A DNA stretch of 64,000 nt from Nitrospira moscoviensis (GTDB lineage: Bacteria > Nitrospirota > Nitrospiria > Nitrospirales > Nitrospiraceae): assembly GCF_001273775.1 (NCBI RefSeq), contig NZ_CP011801.1, positions 372,001 through 436,000 on the forward strand. The letters are read 5' to 3'. The stretch's first letter is position 1. Every line of letters starts with the position of its first letter. Under the pieces are notes generated by a model, which saw only the letters and a program-made list of their open reading frames with translations, was not told the origin of the DNA and ran no database searches. Made by a program: the position numbers and the translations under genes. This document shows, one piece after another, positions 1-9,543 of the stretch.

Positions 1-1
1 C

Positions 2-514
2 TTCGCCTATGAACAACTGGGCGTCGAGCCGGATGTCATGACGCTGGCGAAGGGGCTCGGCGGCGGTGTGCCGATCGGCGCCTGTCTTGCGAAGGACTCC
101 GTGGCGGCCGTCTTTACGCCCGGCACCCACGCCTCGACGTTCGGGGGCAACCCTCTGGCTTGCGCGGCGGCTTTGGCGGTCTGCCGCGTGCTGCTCGAAG
201 GCCGCATGTTGGAGCAGGCCAAGCGGATGGGTGAATATCTCGCCAAGGGGCTAGCCGATTGCAAAGATCGCCATCGGGTGGTCCGCGATGTTCGGGGGCG
301 CGGGCTCCTGCAGGGCATGGAATTGGACATCGACGCCAAGGCCGTCGTCGCCGACTGCCTGGCCCGCGGCATCCTAATCAACGCGACCAGCGAGCGGGTG
401 TTGAGATTCGTGCCGCCGCTCGTGATCACGCAGCGGGAAATCGACAAGCTCGTCGACACGTTGTCTGCGATCTTCAACCAGCGGTTGTTGGCGGGAAAGG
501 ACACGCATCACTGA
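2..514 (+). CDS. argD: Acetylornithine aminotransferase, C-terminal part (left end cut by window)
   Basis: PLP-dependent transaminase of arginine synthesis: N-acetylglutamate semialdehyde plus glutamate gives N-acetylornithine. Only the last 170 residues are inside the window; the family is about 390-400 residues, and the reading frame is open to base 2. The segment TLAKGLGGGVPIG carries the lysine that forms the PLP Schiff base, and STFGGNPLACAAALAV is typical of class III aminotransferases. Its TGA shares one base with the ATG of argF, so the two are translationally coupled. ArgD enzymes often also act as DapC in lysine synthesis, but a DapL is present here, so that second role is not needed. 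Confidence 0.93.
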   Translation, partial: FAYEQLGVEPDVMTLAKGLGGGVPIGACLAKDSVAAVFTPGTHASTFGGNPLACAAALAVCRVLLEGRMLEQAKRMGEYLAKGLADCKDRHRVVRDVRGRGLLQGMELDIDAKAVVADCLARGILINATSERVLRFVPPLVITQREIDKLVDTLSAIFNQRLLAGKDTHH

Positions 515-1491
515 TGGCGGGCAAAGGTCAGAGCCTGCGCCGTTCGGCCGCCTATGCCGGGGATCTGCTCGACGTCGCGGCGATCCCGCGCCGGCAAGTC
601 GAAGCGTTGCTGCGGCTGGCTGCCTCGTTGAAGGTCAAGCAGCGACGCGGCGTGCCGCATCGGCTCCTGGCCGGGAAGACGCTCGGCCTGCTTTTCCAGA
701 AGCCCTCCACGAGGACGAGAGTCTCCTTTGAAGCGGGGATGAACCAGTTGGGCGGCCATGCGCTCAGTCTTCCGATGGCGGACATTCAACTCTCGCGGGG
801 GGAAACGGTCGCCGATACGGCCCGGGTGCTCTCGCGCTATCTGGACGGCATCGTGGTCCGGACCTACGACCATGCGACCGTCGAGGAATGGGCCCGAGAG
901 GCGACCATGCCGGTCATCAATGGACTGACCGACCACAGCCATCCCTGCCAGGCCCTGTCGGATTTGCTCACCATTCAGGAGATCAAGGGCCGCCTGAAAG
1001 GCCTGACGATCGCCTACGTCGGGGACGGCAACAACGTGGCGAACTCGCTTATCGAAGCGGCGGCCAAAATGGGCATGCGGATGACGGTCGGTTGTCCGGT
1101 GGGTTACCAGCCGGATCAGCACGTCGTCGATCGAGCCCGGGCGGAAGCGGAGACGACCGGCGCAGAAATCGAAGTCATGGACAATCCGCAGGTGGCCGTG
1201 AAGGAAGCGGACGTCGTCTACACCGACGTGTGGATCAGCATGGGGCGGGAGCGCGAACAGGCACGGCGGTTGAAGACCCTGTCGCCGTATCAATTGAACG
1301 GCCGATTGCTCCAAAAGGCCAAACCCGATGCGATCGTCATGCATTGTCTGCCGGCCCATCGCGGGGAGGAAATCACCGCGGAAGTGCTCGACGGTCCGCA
1401 ATCGGTCGTCATCGATCAGGCGGAAAATCGCCTGCACATGCAAAAGGCCATCCTCGTACAACTGCTCTCCAACAAGAAAGGCGGGACGTAG
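514..1491 (+). CDS. argF: Ornithine carbamoyltransferase
   Basis: Makes citrulline from ornithine and carbamoyl phosphate in the cytoplasm. The 325-residue product has the carbamoyl-phosphate loop STRTRVSFE (about residues 68-76), DHSHPCQALSD in the middle, and HCLPAHRG near the C-terminus, whose cysteine belongs to the ornithine site. The frame stays open upstream, but the ATG at 514 is chosen because it overlaps the argD stop as TGATG and gives the usual family length. It is the second gene of the arg run; argG follows after nine bases. Confidence 0.96.
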   Translation: MAGKGQSLRRSAAYAGDLLDVAAIPRRQVEALLRLAASLKVKQRRGVPHRLLAGKTLGLLFQKPSTRTRVSFEAGMNQLGGHALSLPMADIQLSRGETVADTARVLSRYLDGIVVRTYDHATVEEWAREATMPVINGLTDHSHPCQALSDLLTIQEIKGRLKGLTIAYVGDGNNVANSLIEAAAKMGMRMTVGCPVGYQPDQHVVDRARAEAETTGAEIEVMDNPQVAVKEADVVYTDVWISMGREREQARRLKTLSPYQLNGRLLQKAKPDAIVMHCLPAHRGEEITAEVLDGPQSVVIDQAENRLHMQKAILVQLLSNKKGGT

Positions 1492-1500
1492 CCTCCCATT

Positions 1501-2715
1501 ATGAAGCACAAACCGATCAAGAAAATCGTTTTGGCCTACTCGGGCGGGCTGGATACGTCCGTCATTCTCAAATGGCTCCAGGAAACCTATCAGGCCGAAA
1601 TCATCGCCTTCTGCGCGGATCTCGGACAGGGGGAGGATCTGCAGGCGATCAAGGCCAAGGCGCAGTCGCTGGGCGTCAAAAAAGTCTATGTCGAGGACCT
1701 CAGGGAAACCTTTGTGAAAGACTATGTGCTTCCGATGCTCCGTGGGAATGCCATGTACGAAGGCTGCTATTTGCTCGGCACCTCGATCGCCCGTCCGCTG
1801 ATCGCGCGGCGGCAAGCCGAGATCGCGCTCAAGGAAGGGGCGGAGGCCGTTTCGCACGGCGCCACCGGGAAGGGCAATGACCAGGTGCGGTTTGAAGTGA
1901 CCTATCAGGCGCTGGCCCCCAATCTGAAGATCATCGCGCCCTGGCGCGAGTGGGCGATGCGATCGCGCCGCGAACTCATCGAGTACGCGGACCGCCACGG
2001 CATTCCGGTGACGGCGACCAAAGCCAAGCCCTACAGCATGGATTTGAACCTGTTCCACGTGAGCTACGAAGGCGGCATCCTGGAAGATCCCTGGGAATCC
2101 CCGCCGGACGAAATCTTTCAAATGACCGTCTCGCCGGAGAAGGCGCCGAACAAGCCGCTCGAAGTGGAGATCGACTATGAAGCCGGCAATCCGGTCGCCG
2201 TGGACGGCAAGCGGATGAGCCCCGCGACGCTGCTGGCGCACTTGAACAAGCTCGGCGGCGCCCACGGCATCGGCCGGGTCGATTTGGTGGAAAACCGCTA
2301 CGTCGGCATGAAATCACGAGGTGTCTACGAGACGCCGGGCGGCACGATTCTGCATGTCGCGCATCGGGGTCTGGAATCGCTCACGATGGACCGGGAGGTG
2401 CTGCACTTGCGGGACAGCCTCATTCCGCGGTTCGCCGACCTGATCTACAACGGGTATTGGTTCAGCCCGGAGCGCGAAATGCTGCAGGCGGCGATCGACG
2501 AAGCCCAGAAAGACGTCAGCGGGACCGCCCGCGTGAAACTCTATAAAGGCAGCTGCACGCTCGCCGGCCGGAAGTCCAAGAACTCGCTCTACCGCCTCGA
2601 CATCGCGACCTTCGAAGAAGACGACGTCTACAATCAGAAGGATGCCGAGGGCTTCATCCGGCTCAACGCGCTTCGGTTGAAAATCAGAGCCCAACGGAAG
2701 AAAGCCTCCTCCTGA
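1501..2715 (+). CDS. argG: Argininosuccinate synthase
   Basis: ATP-dependent joining of citrulline and aspartate. The 404-residue protein has the N-terminal ATP-pyrophosphatase P-loop AYSGGLDTS (residues 12-20) and the conserved [14 protein letters not shown] segment. The length fits the family exactly. It starts nine bases after argF and its TGA overlaps the argH ATG by one base, so argF, argG and argH are read as one transcript. Confidence 0.97.
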   Translation: MKHKPIKKIVLAYSGGLDTSVILKWLQETYQAEIIAFCADLGQGEDLQAIKAKAQSLGVKKVYVEDLRETFVKDYVLPMLRGNAMYEGCYLLGTSIARPLIARRQAEIALKEGAEAVSHGATGKGNDQVRFEVTYQALAPNLKIIAPWREWAMRSRRELIEYADRHGIPVTATKAKPYSMDLNLFHVSYEGGILEDPWESPPDEIFQMTVSPEKAPNKPLEVEIDYEAGNPVAVDGKRMSPATLLAHLNKLGGAHGIGRVDLVENRYVGMKSRGVYETPGGTILHVAHRGLESLTMDREVLHLRDSLIPRFADLIYNGYWFSPEREMLQAAIDEAQKDVSGTARVKLYKGSCTLAGRKSKNSLYRLDIATFEEDDVYNQKDAEGFIRLNALRLKIRAQRKKASS

Positions 2716-4124
2716 TGCCGCAGGCAAAAGGAAAATCTCGGCCGCGCGGCGTGAAGAAAGCCTGGGCCGGCCGTTTTGCGGAGCAGACCGACCGGCTGGT
2801 GGAGGCCTTCACCAGATCCATCGAGGTCGACCGCCGGCTCTATCGCTACGATATCGACGGGAGTATCGCGCACTGCCGAACGCTGACGAAAGCCCGCATT
2901 CTGACCGGCCGTGAATCGGCGGCGATCATTCGAGGACTGGAATCGGTGCGAGCGGAACTGGAGCGCGATCAGTTCAAGTTTCTCCCGGAGGACGAAGACA
3001 TCCACATGGCGATCGAGCGGCGGCTGACGGAGCTGATCGGCCCGTTGGGGGGTAAGCTGCACACGGGCCGCAGCCGCAACGATCAGGTGGCGCTGGACGC
3101 GCGGGTATACGTGCGTGATCGACTCGCTGTGATGATCAACCGGCTGAAAGCATTGCAGCGGGTCCTGGTTCGCCAGGCGCAGGCCAACCGCGACGTTGCC
3201 ATGCCGGGCTACACCCATCTGCAGCGCGCGCAGCCGGTGTTGTTCGCCCATCATCTGCTGGCCTATGTCGAAATGTTCGAACGGGACAAGGGCCGATTAA
3301 GGGACGCGCGAACGAGAGCGAATGTCATGCCGTTGGGCTCGGGCGCGCTCGCCGGATCCAATTATCCGATCGACCGCCGATATACGGCTGCGCTGCTGAA
3401 CTTTCCGGCCCTGTCGCAGAACAGTCTCGATGCCGTGTCGGATCGCGATTTCATGGTCGAGGCGGTCGCCGCCATGGCCCTGCTCATGATGCATCTCTCG
3501 AGGCTGAGCGAAGAATTGATCCTCTGGTCGACGCAGGAGTTCCACTTCGTGGACCTCCCCGACGCCTTTTGCACCGGCAGCAGCATGATGCCGCAGAAGA
3601 AGAATCCGGACGTACCCGAGCTCGTGCGCGGCAAAACCGGACGGGTCTACGGGCATCTCATGGGCCTGCTGACGACCCTCAAGGCTCTGCCGTTGAGTTA
3701 TAATCGAGATTTACAGGAAGACAAGCCGGCGCTCTTTGACGCCTTCGACCAGACCGACCGTGCCGTGGAAGTGATGACGGAGCTGATGCGTCGGCTCGCG
3801 GTGGATCGTGAAGCCGTGACCAGGGCGCTGAGCGGCGGCGGTATGCTGGCGACCGAGATCGCCGATTACCTGGTGACGAAGGGCGTGCCCTTCCGGGAGG
3901 CCCATGAAATCACCGGGCGCATCGTGCGATGGGCGCTGGATCAGGGACGGGAGCTGAGCGAGCTGTCGGTCGAGGAGCTGCGACGATTTTCGGAGAAATT
4001 CGACTCGTCCGTGCTGCAGCGACTGACCGTCCGCGGCGCGATCGACCGGAAGGCGCAGATCGGGGGGACGGCGTCCAAGCAGGTGGATCGACGCCTGCGC
4101 GACTGGGCCAAGACCTTGTCATGA
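2715..4124 (+). CDS. argH: Argininosuccinate lyase
   Basis: Last step of arginine synthesis: splits argininosuccinate into arginine and fumarate. The 469-residue protein carries the fumarase/aspartase superfamily signature GSSMMPQKKNPD (about residues 289-300), with the catalytic serine in the GSS loop, and HTGRSRNDQ near residue 115. The start overlaps the argG stop by one base. The stop overlaps the next small gene as ATGA, so the operon continues into the lipoprotein gene. Confidence 0.97.
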   Translation: MPQAKGKSRPRGVKKAWAGRFAEQTDRLVEAFTRSIEVDRRLYRYDIDGSIAHCRTLTKARILTGRESAAIIRGLESVRAELERDQFKFLPEDEDIHMAIERRLTELIGPLGGKLHTGRSRNDQVALDARVYVRDRLAVMINRLKALQRVLVRQAQANRDVAMPGYTHLQRAQPVLFAHHLLAYVEMFERDKGRLRDARTRANVMPLGSGALAGSNYPIDRRYTAALLNFPALSQNSLDAVSDRDFMVEAVAAMALLMMHLSRLSEELILWSTQEFHFVDLPDAFCTGSSMMPQKKNPDVPELVRGKTGRVYGHLMGLLTTLKALPLSYNRDLQEDKPALFDAFDQTDRAVEVMTELMRRLAVDREAVTRALSGGGMLATEIADYLVTKGVPFREAHEITGRIVRWALDQGRELSELSVEELRRFSEKFDSSVLQRLTVRGAIDRKAQIGGTASKQVDRRLRDWAKTLS

Positions 4125-4384
4125 GCCGCGCGACCTGGGATTGGCGGGCGTGGTCTGTCGCCGGCGTCGTGTGCGGCCTGGTCGGGTGCGGAACCGTGGG
4201 CCCCCCCGTCCCGCCCGAGGATGTCGGCGTGGCGCCGTTGATCGAGCGGCAGAAGAAAGAGCAGGCCCGGCAAGGAGGGCCGGGATCTGCGCTTGACACC
4301 CGGCAGACCGACGGGTCACAGTTGACGGAGCCCGTCGGACAAGACGTAGATTTGCCGCCGCTGAGGCCGGTCGGCGGGCGATAA
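4121..4384 (+). CDS. Small LptM-like lipoprotein
   Basis: An 87-residue secreted lipoprotein. After a hydrophobic signal segment it has the lipobox LVGC and then CGTVGPPVPP, which fits the CGxxGP start of mature LptM/YifL lipoproteins. In proteobacteria LptM assists LPS-translocon (LptD) maturation and its gene commonly sits beside lysA, as it nearly does here. The rest is proline-rich and probably disordered. The start at 4121 is set by the ATGA overlap with argH; a longer in-frame reading upstream would destroy the signal peptide. Family membership rests on one short motif plus context, so function is inferred. Confidence 0.7.
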   Translation: MSRATWDWRAWSVAGVVCGLVGCGTVGPPVPPEDVGVAPLIERQKKEQARQGGPGSALDTRQTDGSQLTEPVGQDVDLPPLRPVGGR

Positions 4385-4465
4385 ACGAATACACAACGAA
4401 TCTCTACGCTACGGCACCGCGCATTTCCGGTGAACGAGACCGGGCGCGGCATGAGGAGGGACCAG

Positions 4466-6379
4466 ATGAAGCAGCTCATCCAGCCGACGAGGGTTGCACC
4501 GGATCATGGACGCACGGTCGCCAAACGGCGGCTGCTCTTGGTCGATCCGTACCCCCGGAACAATCCCTATCATCTGACGGCATCCGAGCGCCGTGCCGTC
4601 TGGTTTCCCAAACTGAGCCTTCCGACGATCGCCGCCTATACTCCCGACAATTGGGACGTCGATTTGGTCGATGAAGCGGTGGAGGACATCGATTTCGACG
4701 ATCCCTGCGAGATGGTCGGCCTCTCGATCATGACCTGTTATGCGCCACGGGCCTACGAAATCGCCGCGGAGTTCCGTAAGCGCGGGAAGATCATCGTGAT
4801 GGGCGGCGTCCACCCGACCTATTGTCCGGAGGAAGCACTCCAGCATTGCGACGCAATCGTGTGCGGGGAGGCGGAAGATCTCTGGCCCGAATTAGTGGCC
4901 GATTACGAAGCCGGCCGGATGAAGCGCGAGTACCGGATGACGTCGTTCCCCTCGCTGGAAAACTATCGGAGTCCCCGCGTTGAGCTCCTGAGCCCCGACG
5001 CCTATATGACGCGGCAGTGCAGCTTTACGACGCGCGGATGCCATTTCGACTGCGAGTTCTGCAGCGTCTCGCCCTTCAACGGCAAGACGACCAGGCGGCG
5101 GCCGGTGCAGGAAGTGGTCAGGGAAATCGTTCAGGTTCAACGATGGGTGCGGAGCGAGCTGATCGAGCGCATTTCGAACGAGCCGTTCTGGCAGGCGTTG
5201 AAGACCACGTTCCGCATCCGAGTCGGCATCGACGACGGCGGCATCGTGGCCTTCGTGGACGATCTGCACAACAGCAACCGCGCCTACTGCCGGGAGCTCT
5301 GGGCGGCCTTGAAGCCGCTCAAGATCAAGTGGGGTTGCCAGTCCACCTTGTTTCTCGGCGACGACGAAGAAATGGTGAAGCTGGCGGCGGAGAGCGGCTG
5401 CGTGTCGGTCTTCGTGGGCATGGAATCGCTCGACGAAGATTGCCTGGAAGAAACGAACAAGCCCTTCAACCGCGTGCAGAAGTTCTCGCAGGAGATCAAG
5501 ATGTTTCACGACCACGGGATCATGGTCAATCCCGGGATCGTCTTCGGCTTCGACAACGACGACGAATCGGTCTTCGAGCGGGCGGTGGAGTTTCTCACCA
5601 AGAACCAAGTGGAGCTGGCCTATTTCAACGTGCTCACGCCGTTGCCCGGCACGGCGCTGTTCGACCGCTACAATGCGGCCGGCCGCATTTTCGATCGGGA
5701 CTGGGCCAAGTATGACGGGAAGCACGTCGTCTTTCACCCGAGCCGCATGACGCCCGAGCAATTGCAGGAAGGCTTCCACTGGGCGAACCATCAATTCTAC
5801 TCCTTGCCGAACATCTGGCGCCGCCTGTCCGGCACGCAGCAGCGGCTGATCGCCCGCTGGGAAATGAACCGGGAGTTCCGCAAACTGGTCAAGCGCGCCT
5901 GTCCGAAAGGGCGCCTGTCCCCGACCGCCAAAGTCCTCAAGAATCTGCAGGCGAAACTGCCGACCTTCGACACGGAAAATTTGATTCCGAGCGCGCTGCA
6001 CGCCATCAAGCAACGGCTCGATCACAAGCCCGCCGCGCAGAACCTGGTGTTGAACATCAAAGCCAAGCGGCACGACAAGTTTGCGGCGCTCTTCGTCGAT
6101 CTGGAGGGCGCGCTCGACCGGCTCAACGCGCAGGAATTGCTGCAGCGCCTCAAGGAGGCGTCGGAGAAGGCTCGCATGGACGTCATCATCAATTTCGAGC
6201 ACCTCAAGCAGGCCACGCCGGATGCGTTGCGGACCTTGATCGATTCCGACGCGATCAAGGCGGCTATCCCGCACGTGAAGGTGCGCTACCGGAAGTTCCG
6301 CGACGCGTTCGAGGCCTCGCTGCAGGGCCTGTCGCTGGCGGGCATCGAATTCTTACACGAGGATTTCCAAGATGCATGA
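4466..6379 (+). CDS. B12-binding-domain radical SAM protein with STAS-like tail
   Basis: 637 residues. An N-terminal cobalamin-binding-like Rossmann domain (about 15-145, with MGGVHPTYCPEEA) is followed by a radical SAM domain whose RGCHFDCEFC holds the CxxxCxxC ligands of the 4Fe-4S cluster. The last 110 residues resemble a STAS fold (VDLEGALDRLNAQELLQRL, then a VIINFEHL strand). The substrate is unknown; relatives do methyl transfers or ring chemistry on lipids and cofactors. The ATG at 4466 is preferred because GAGGAGG lies seven bases upstream; a GTG at 4430 is also in frame. It overlaps lysA by eight bases. Confidence 0.85.
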   Translation: MKQLIQPTRVAPDHGRTVAKRRLLLVDPYPRNNPYHLTASERRAVWFPKLSLPTIAAYTPDNWDVDLVDEAVEDIDFDDPCEMVGLSIMTCYAPRAYEIAAEFRKRGKIIVMGGVHPTYCPEEALQHCDAIVCGEAEDLWPELVADYEAGRMKREYRMTSFPSLENYRSPRVELLSPDAYMTRQCSFTTRGCHFDCEFCSVSPFNGKTTRRRPVQEVVREIVQVQRWVRSELIERISNEPFWQALKTTFRIRVGIDDGGIVAFVDDLHNSNRAYCRELWAALKPLKIKWGCQSTLFLGDDEEMVKLAAESGCVSVFVGMESLDEDCLEETNKPFNRVQKFSQEIKMFHDHGIMVNPGIVFGFDNDDESVFERAVEFLTKNQVELAYFNVLTPLPGTALFDRYNAAGRIFDRDWAKYDGKHVVFHPSRMTPEQLQEGFHWANHQFYSLPNIWRRLSGTQQRLIARWEMNREFRKLVKRACPKGRLSPTAKVLKNLQAKLPTFDTENLIPSALHAIKQRLDHKPAAQNLVLNIKAKRHDKFAALFVDLEGALDRLNAQELLQRLKEASEKARMDVIINFEHLKQATPDALRTLIDSDAIKAAIPHVKVRYRKFRDAFEASLQGLSLAGIEFLHEDFQDA

Positions 6380-7634
6380 TTTCCACTATCGCGACGGCGA
6401 GCTGTACTGCGAACAGGTGCCGGTCAGCCGGATCGTCAAGGAGCTCGGCACGCCCTGCTATGTCTACAGCCATGCCACGCTGGTCCGTCACATCCGGGCC
6501 TACGACGGCGCGTTCAGGAACATTCCCCACATCATCGCCTTCGCGATGAAGGCCAACTCGAATCTGGCCATCTTGCGTCTCATGGCCAAGGAGGGGAGCG
6601 GCGTCGACATCGTGTCGGGCGGCGAGCTTTTCCGGGCGCTCAAAGCCGGCGTGCCGCCGTCCAAAATCGTGTTCGCCGGCGTGGGCAAGAATCCCGATGA
6701 AATTCGGGACGCGCTCAAGGCCGACATTCTGATGTTCAACGTCGAATCGCCGGCCGAGTTGCAGGCGATCAACGACGTGGCCGCGTCGCTGGGGCTGAAG
6801 GCGCGCGTCGCGCTGCGGATCAATCCCGATATCGATCCGAAGACCCATCCCTACATTTCCACTGGATTGAAAAAGAGTAAGTTCGGCATCGCGGCTGACC
6901 GGGCGCTGGAGGAATTCAAGATCGCATCCACCCTGCGCCACATCGAAGTCGTCGGCGTCCATAAGCACATCGGCTCCCAACTGACCGAGGTGACACCCTT
7001 CGTCGAGGCGATGAAGAAGATTCTCAAGCTGGTCGAAGCATTGAAACAGGACGGCATCGACATCCGCTACATCAACATCGGTGGCGGTCTCGGCATCACC
7101 TATGCCGACGAAACGCCCCCGCAGCCCCAGGATCTGGCGGACGCGATGTTCCCGCTCGTGCGGGACCTCAAGGTGACGCTCGTGATGGAGCCGGGACGTG
7201 TGATCGTCGGAAACGCCGGCATTTTGGTGACGAAGGCGCTGTATCTGAAGGAGGGAGAATCGAAGCGGTTCGTGATCGTCGATGCGGCCATGAACGATCT
7301 CATCCGTCCGAGCCTCTACGGGGCCTACCATGAAATCAGGCCCTTGAAAGAAGAAGCCGGTCATCGGCCCAAGCATCAAGTGGACGTGGTCGGACCGGTC
7401 TGCGAATCGGGAGACTTCCTGGCGAAGGACCGCCCGCTGCCCGACGTGAAACCGGGCGAGCTCTTGGCCGTCATGAGCGCGGGGGCCTACGGCTTCGTCA
7501 TGTCATCCAATTACAATTCGCGTCCGCGCGTGCCGGAAGCGCTGGTAAAGGACGGCGAAGTGCACGTCATCCGGGCGCGCGAGACCTATGAGGATCTGGT
7601 CCGAGGCGAGACGATTCCTGCATTCTTATCGTAA
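6372..7634 (+). CDS. lysA: Diaminopimelate decarboxylase
   Basis: PLP enzyme converting meso-diaminopimelate to lysine. The 420-residue protein has AFAMKANSNLAILR (PLP lysine, about residue 58), GGGLGITYADE for the phosphate, EPGR, and GPVCESGDFLAKDR with the active-site cysteine, then SAGAYGFVMSSNYN. Length and motif order are standard for the fold III decarboxylases. It starts inside the end of the radical SAM gene and is followed by dapA after 21 bases. Confidence 0.96.
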   Translation: MHDFHYRDGELYCEQVPVSRIVKELGTPCYVYSHATLVRHIRAYDGAFRNIPHIIAFAMKANSNLAILRLMAKEGSGVDIVSGGELFRALKAGVPPSKIVFAGVGKNPDEIRDALKADILMFNVESPAELQAINDVAASLGLKARVALRINPDIDPKTHPYISTGLKKSKFGIAADRALEEFKIASTLRHIEVVGVHKHIGSQLTEVTPFVEAMKKILKLVEALKQDGIDIRYINIGGGLGITYADETPPQPQDLADAMFPLVRDLKVTLVMEPGRVIVGNAGILVTKALYLKEGESKRFVIVDAAMNDLIRPSLYGAYHEIRPLKEEAGHRPKHQVDVVGPVCESGDFLAKDRPLPDVKPGELLAVMSAGAYGFVMSSNYNSRPRVPEALVKDGEVHVIRARETYEDLVRGETIPAFLS

Positions 7635-7655
7635 GAAGTTCACAGGAGCAGATGT

Positions 7656-8528
7656 ATGTTTACCGGTTCACTCGTCGCCATCGTCACGCCGTTTCGCAAG
7701 GGCAAGGTCGATGAGCGGACGCTCGCGGAGTTGATCGAATGGCAGATCGCCAAGGGCACGAACGGGATCGTCCCCTGCGGTACGACCGGAGAATCGGCGA
7801 CGCTGTCCCATGAGGAGCATAATCGCGTCATCGAGCTGACGGTCGAAGTCGCCAACCGGCGCGTGCCGGTGATCGCCGGCACCGGCTCGAACAGCACGGA
7901 CGAAGCGATCGCCCTCACGAAGCACGCGAAGCAGGCCGGGGCCGATGGAGCGCTGCTCATCACACCTTACTACAACAAGCCGACGCAGGAAGGGCTCTAT
8001 CGCCATTACAAAGCGGTTGCGGAGGCTGCCGACCTCCCGTTGGTCCTCTACAACATTCCCGGACGCACCGGCGTCAACATGCTGCCGGCCACCGTCGCCC
8101 GTCTCTCGGCGATCAAGACGATCGTCGGGATCAAGGAGGGCAGCGGGTCGGTTCAACAAGCCTCGGACATCGTCCAACTCTGCGGCGACCGCCTGACGCT
8201 CCTGGCCGGCGACGACTCCTTGACCCTTCCGATGATGGCGGTGGGTGGCAAGGGCGTGATCACCGTGACGGCGAATCTTTTGCCGGCGGAGATGGCGGCG
8301 CTCGTGAAGGCGTTCGCACAGGGCAAGGTGGAGGAAGCGAGGCGCCTGCACTTCCAGCTCTCGCCGCTGTTTGCCGCGCTGTTTTACGAAACCAATCCGA
8401 TTCCCGTCAAAGAGGCGCTCGGGATGATGGGCAAGATCGATCCCGAATTGCGCCTGCCCCTCTGCCCGATGGCGCAGGAGAACCGGGACAAACTGGTCCG
8501 CGTCCTGAAAGACGCCGGGTTGATCTGA
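7656..8528 (+). CDS. dapA: 4-hydroxy-tetrahydrodipicolinate synthase
   Basis: Condenses pyruvate with aspartate semialdehyde, the first committed step to diaminopimelate and lysine. The 290-residue TIM barrel has GTTGESATLSHEEH, YYNKPTQEGLYRHY, the tyrosine of LYNIPGRTGVN, and the Schiff-base lysine in VGIKEGSG (about residue 162). AGGAGC lies upstream of the ATG. It sits between lysA and dapB in one direction. Confidence 0.97.
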   Translation: MFTGSLVAIVTPFRKGKVDERTLAELIEWQIAKGTNGIVPCGTTGESATLSHEEHNRVIELTVEVANRRVPVIAGTGSNSTDEAIALTKHAKQAGADGALLITPYYNKPTQEGLYRHYKAVAEAADLPLVLYNIPGRTGVNMLPATVARLSAIKTIVGIKEGSGSVQQASDIVQLCGDRLTLLAGDDSLTLPMMAVGGKGVITVTANLLPAEMAALVKAFAQGKVEEARRLHFQLSPLFAALFYETNPIPVKEALGMMGKIDPELRLPLCPMAQENRDKLVRVLKDAGLI

Positions 8529-8554
8529 TTCAGCTGACCGAGGGGCATGGCGCG

Positions 8555-9358
8555 ATGATCAAAGTCGTGGTGGCGGGGGCGGCGGGACGGATGGGTTGCC
8601 GTCTGGTGTCGCTGGTGCGCGACTCGACCGCCTTGACGCTCACCGGCGCGCTCGAAGGCAAGGGCCACCATGCCTTGGGCGAAGACGCGGGAGAGACGGC
8701 CGGCTCGGGTCGGGTCGGCGTGCCGATCACGGATAATCTGTCGGCGCTGATGGAGCGGGGGGAAGTGGTGATCGACTTCTCGGCTCCGGAGGCCTCGTTG
8801 GAGCATCTGCGGATCGTCGCGCAGCACCGCCGCGCCATGGTGATCGGCACGACCGGATTTTCTCACGTTCAATTGGACGAATTGAAGTCGCTGGCCCGCC
8901 AGGTTCCCTGTGTGTTTTCCCCGAACATGAGCGTAGGTGTGAATCTGCTCTACAAGGTCATCGGCGAAATGGCCAGGACGCTCGGCGACGATTACGACAT
9001 CGAAGTGATCGAGGCCCATCACCGGCTGAAGAAAGACGCCCCGAGCGGAACGGCGTTGAAAATCGCCGAGGTCCTCGCGCGTGCCGTGAACCGGGATCTC
9101 AATCAGGTGGGCGTCTACGCGCGCAAGGGACTCATCGGCGAGCGGGCGAAGGGCGAGATCGGCATTCAGACGATTCGCGCCGGCGACATCGTGGGGGACC
9201 ACACGGTGCTCTTCGGCGGGATGGGCGAGCGCATCGAAGTCACGCACCGCGCGAGCAGCCGGGACACGTTCGCCCGCGGCGCCCTGCGCGCAGCCCGCTG
9301 GGTCGTTCGCCAACCGCCTGGTCTCTACGACATGATGGATGTGCTGGGCCTGCGCTGA
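8555..9358 (+). CDS. dapB: 4-hydroxy-tetrahydrodipicolinate reductase
   Basis: NAD(P)H-dependent reductase following DapA. The 267-residue protein has the dinucleotide-binding GAAGRMG (residues 8-14), VIDFSAPE, GTTGFS, SPNMSVGVNLL and the substrate signature EAHHRLKKDAPSGTALK. Length is normal. It is the last recognisable gene of the arginine-lysine run; after it come about 185 bases with no supported plus-strand gene. Confidence 0.97.
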   Translation: MIKVVVAGAAGRMGCRLVSLVRDSTALTLTGALEGKGHHALGEDAGETAGSGRVGVPITDNLSALMERGEVVIDFSAPEASLEHLRIVAQHRRAMVIGTTGFSHVQLDELKSLARQVPCVFSPNMSVGVNLLYKVIGEMARTLGDDYDIEVIEAHHRLKKDAPSGTALKIAEVLARAVNRDLNQVGVYARKGLIGERAKGEIGIQTIRAGDIVGDHTVLFGGMGERIEVTHRASSRDTFARGALRAARWVVRQPPGLYDMMDVLGLR

Positions 9359-9543
9359 CCATCTCTCGTCTTGACTCAGCCGAGACTCAGCACCGAGAAG
9401 CCCATCTTGGTAGAAGCTGGAAGCGAGGTCAGGGGAAGGCAGCAGCGGTGGGCGCCGTCACACGGCGCACGAATCGCGCCGGTTCACAAAGGCCGGAGGC
9501 GACCGTCTGCTCGTCAGTCGACGGGTTCGATTCTGTCATGCGG

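Noticed and set aside
508-2265. 585-codon minus-strand open frame opposite argF-argG
   Set aside because: It is the reverse strand of two certain genes in GC-rich DNA, has no family motif and no ribosome site.
4892-6274. 460-codon minus-strand frame opposite the radical SAM gene
   Set aside because: Shadow frame rich in Arg, Leu and His without any motif; the plus-strand gene has clear cofactor sites.
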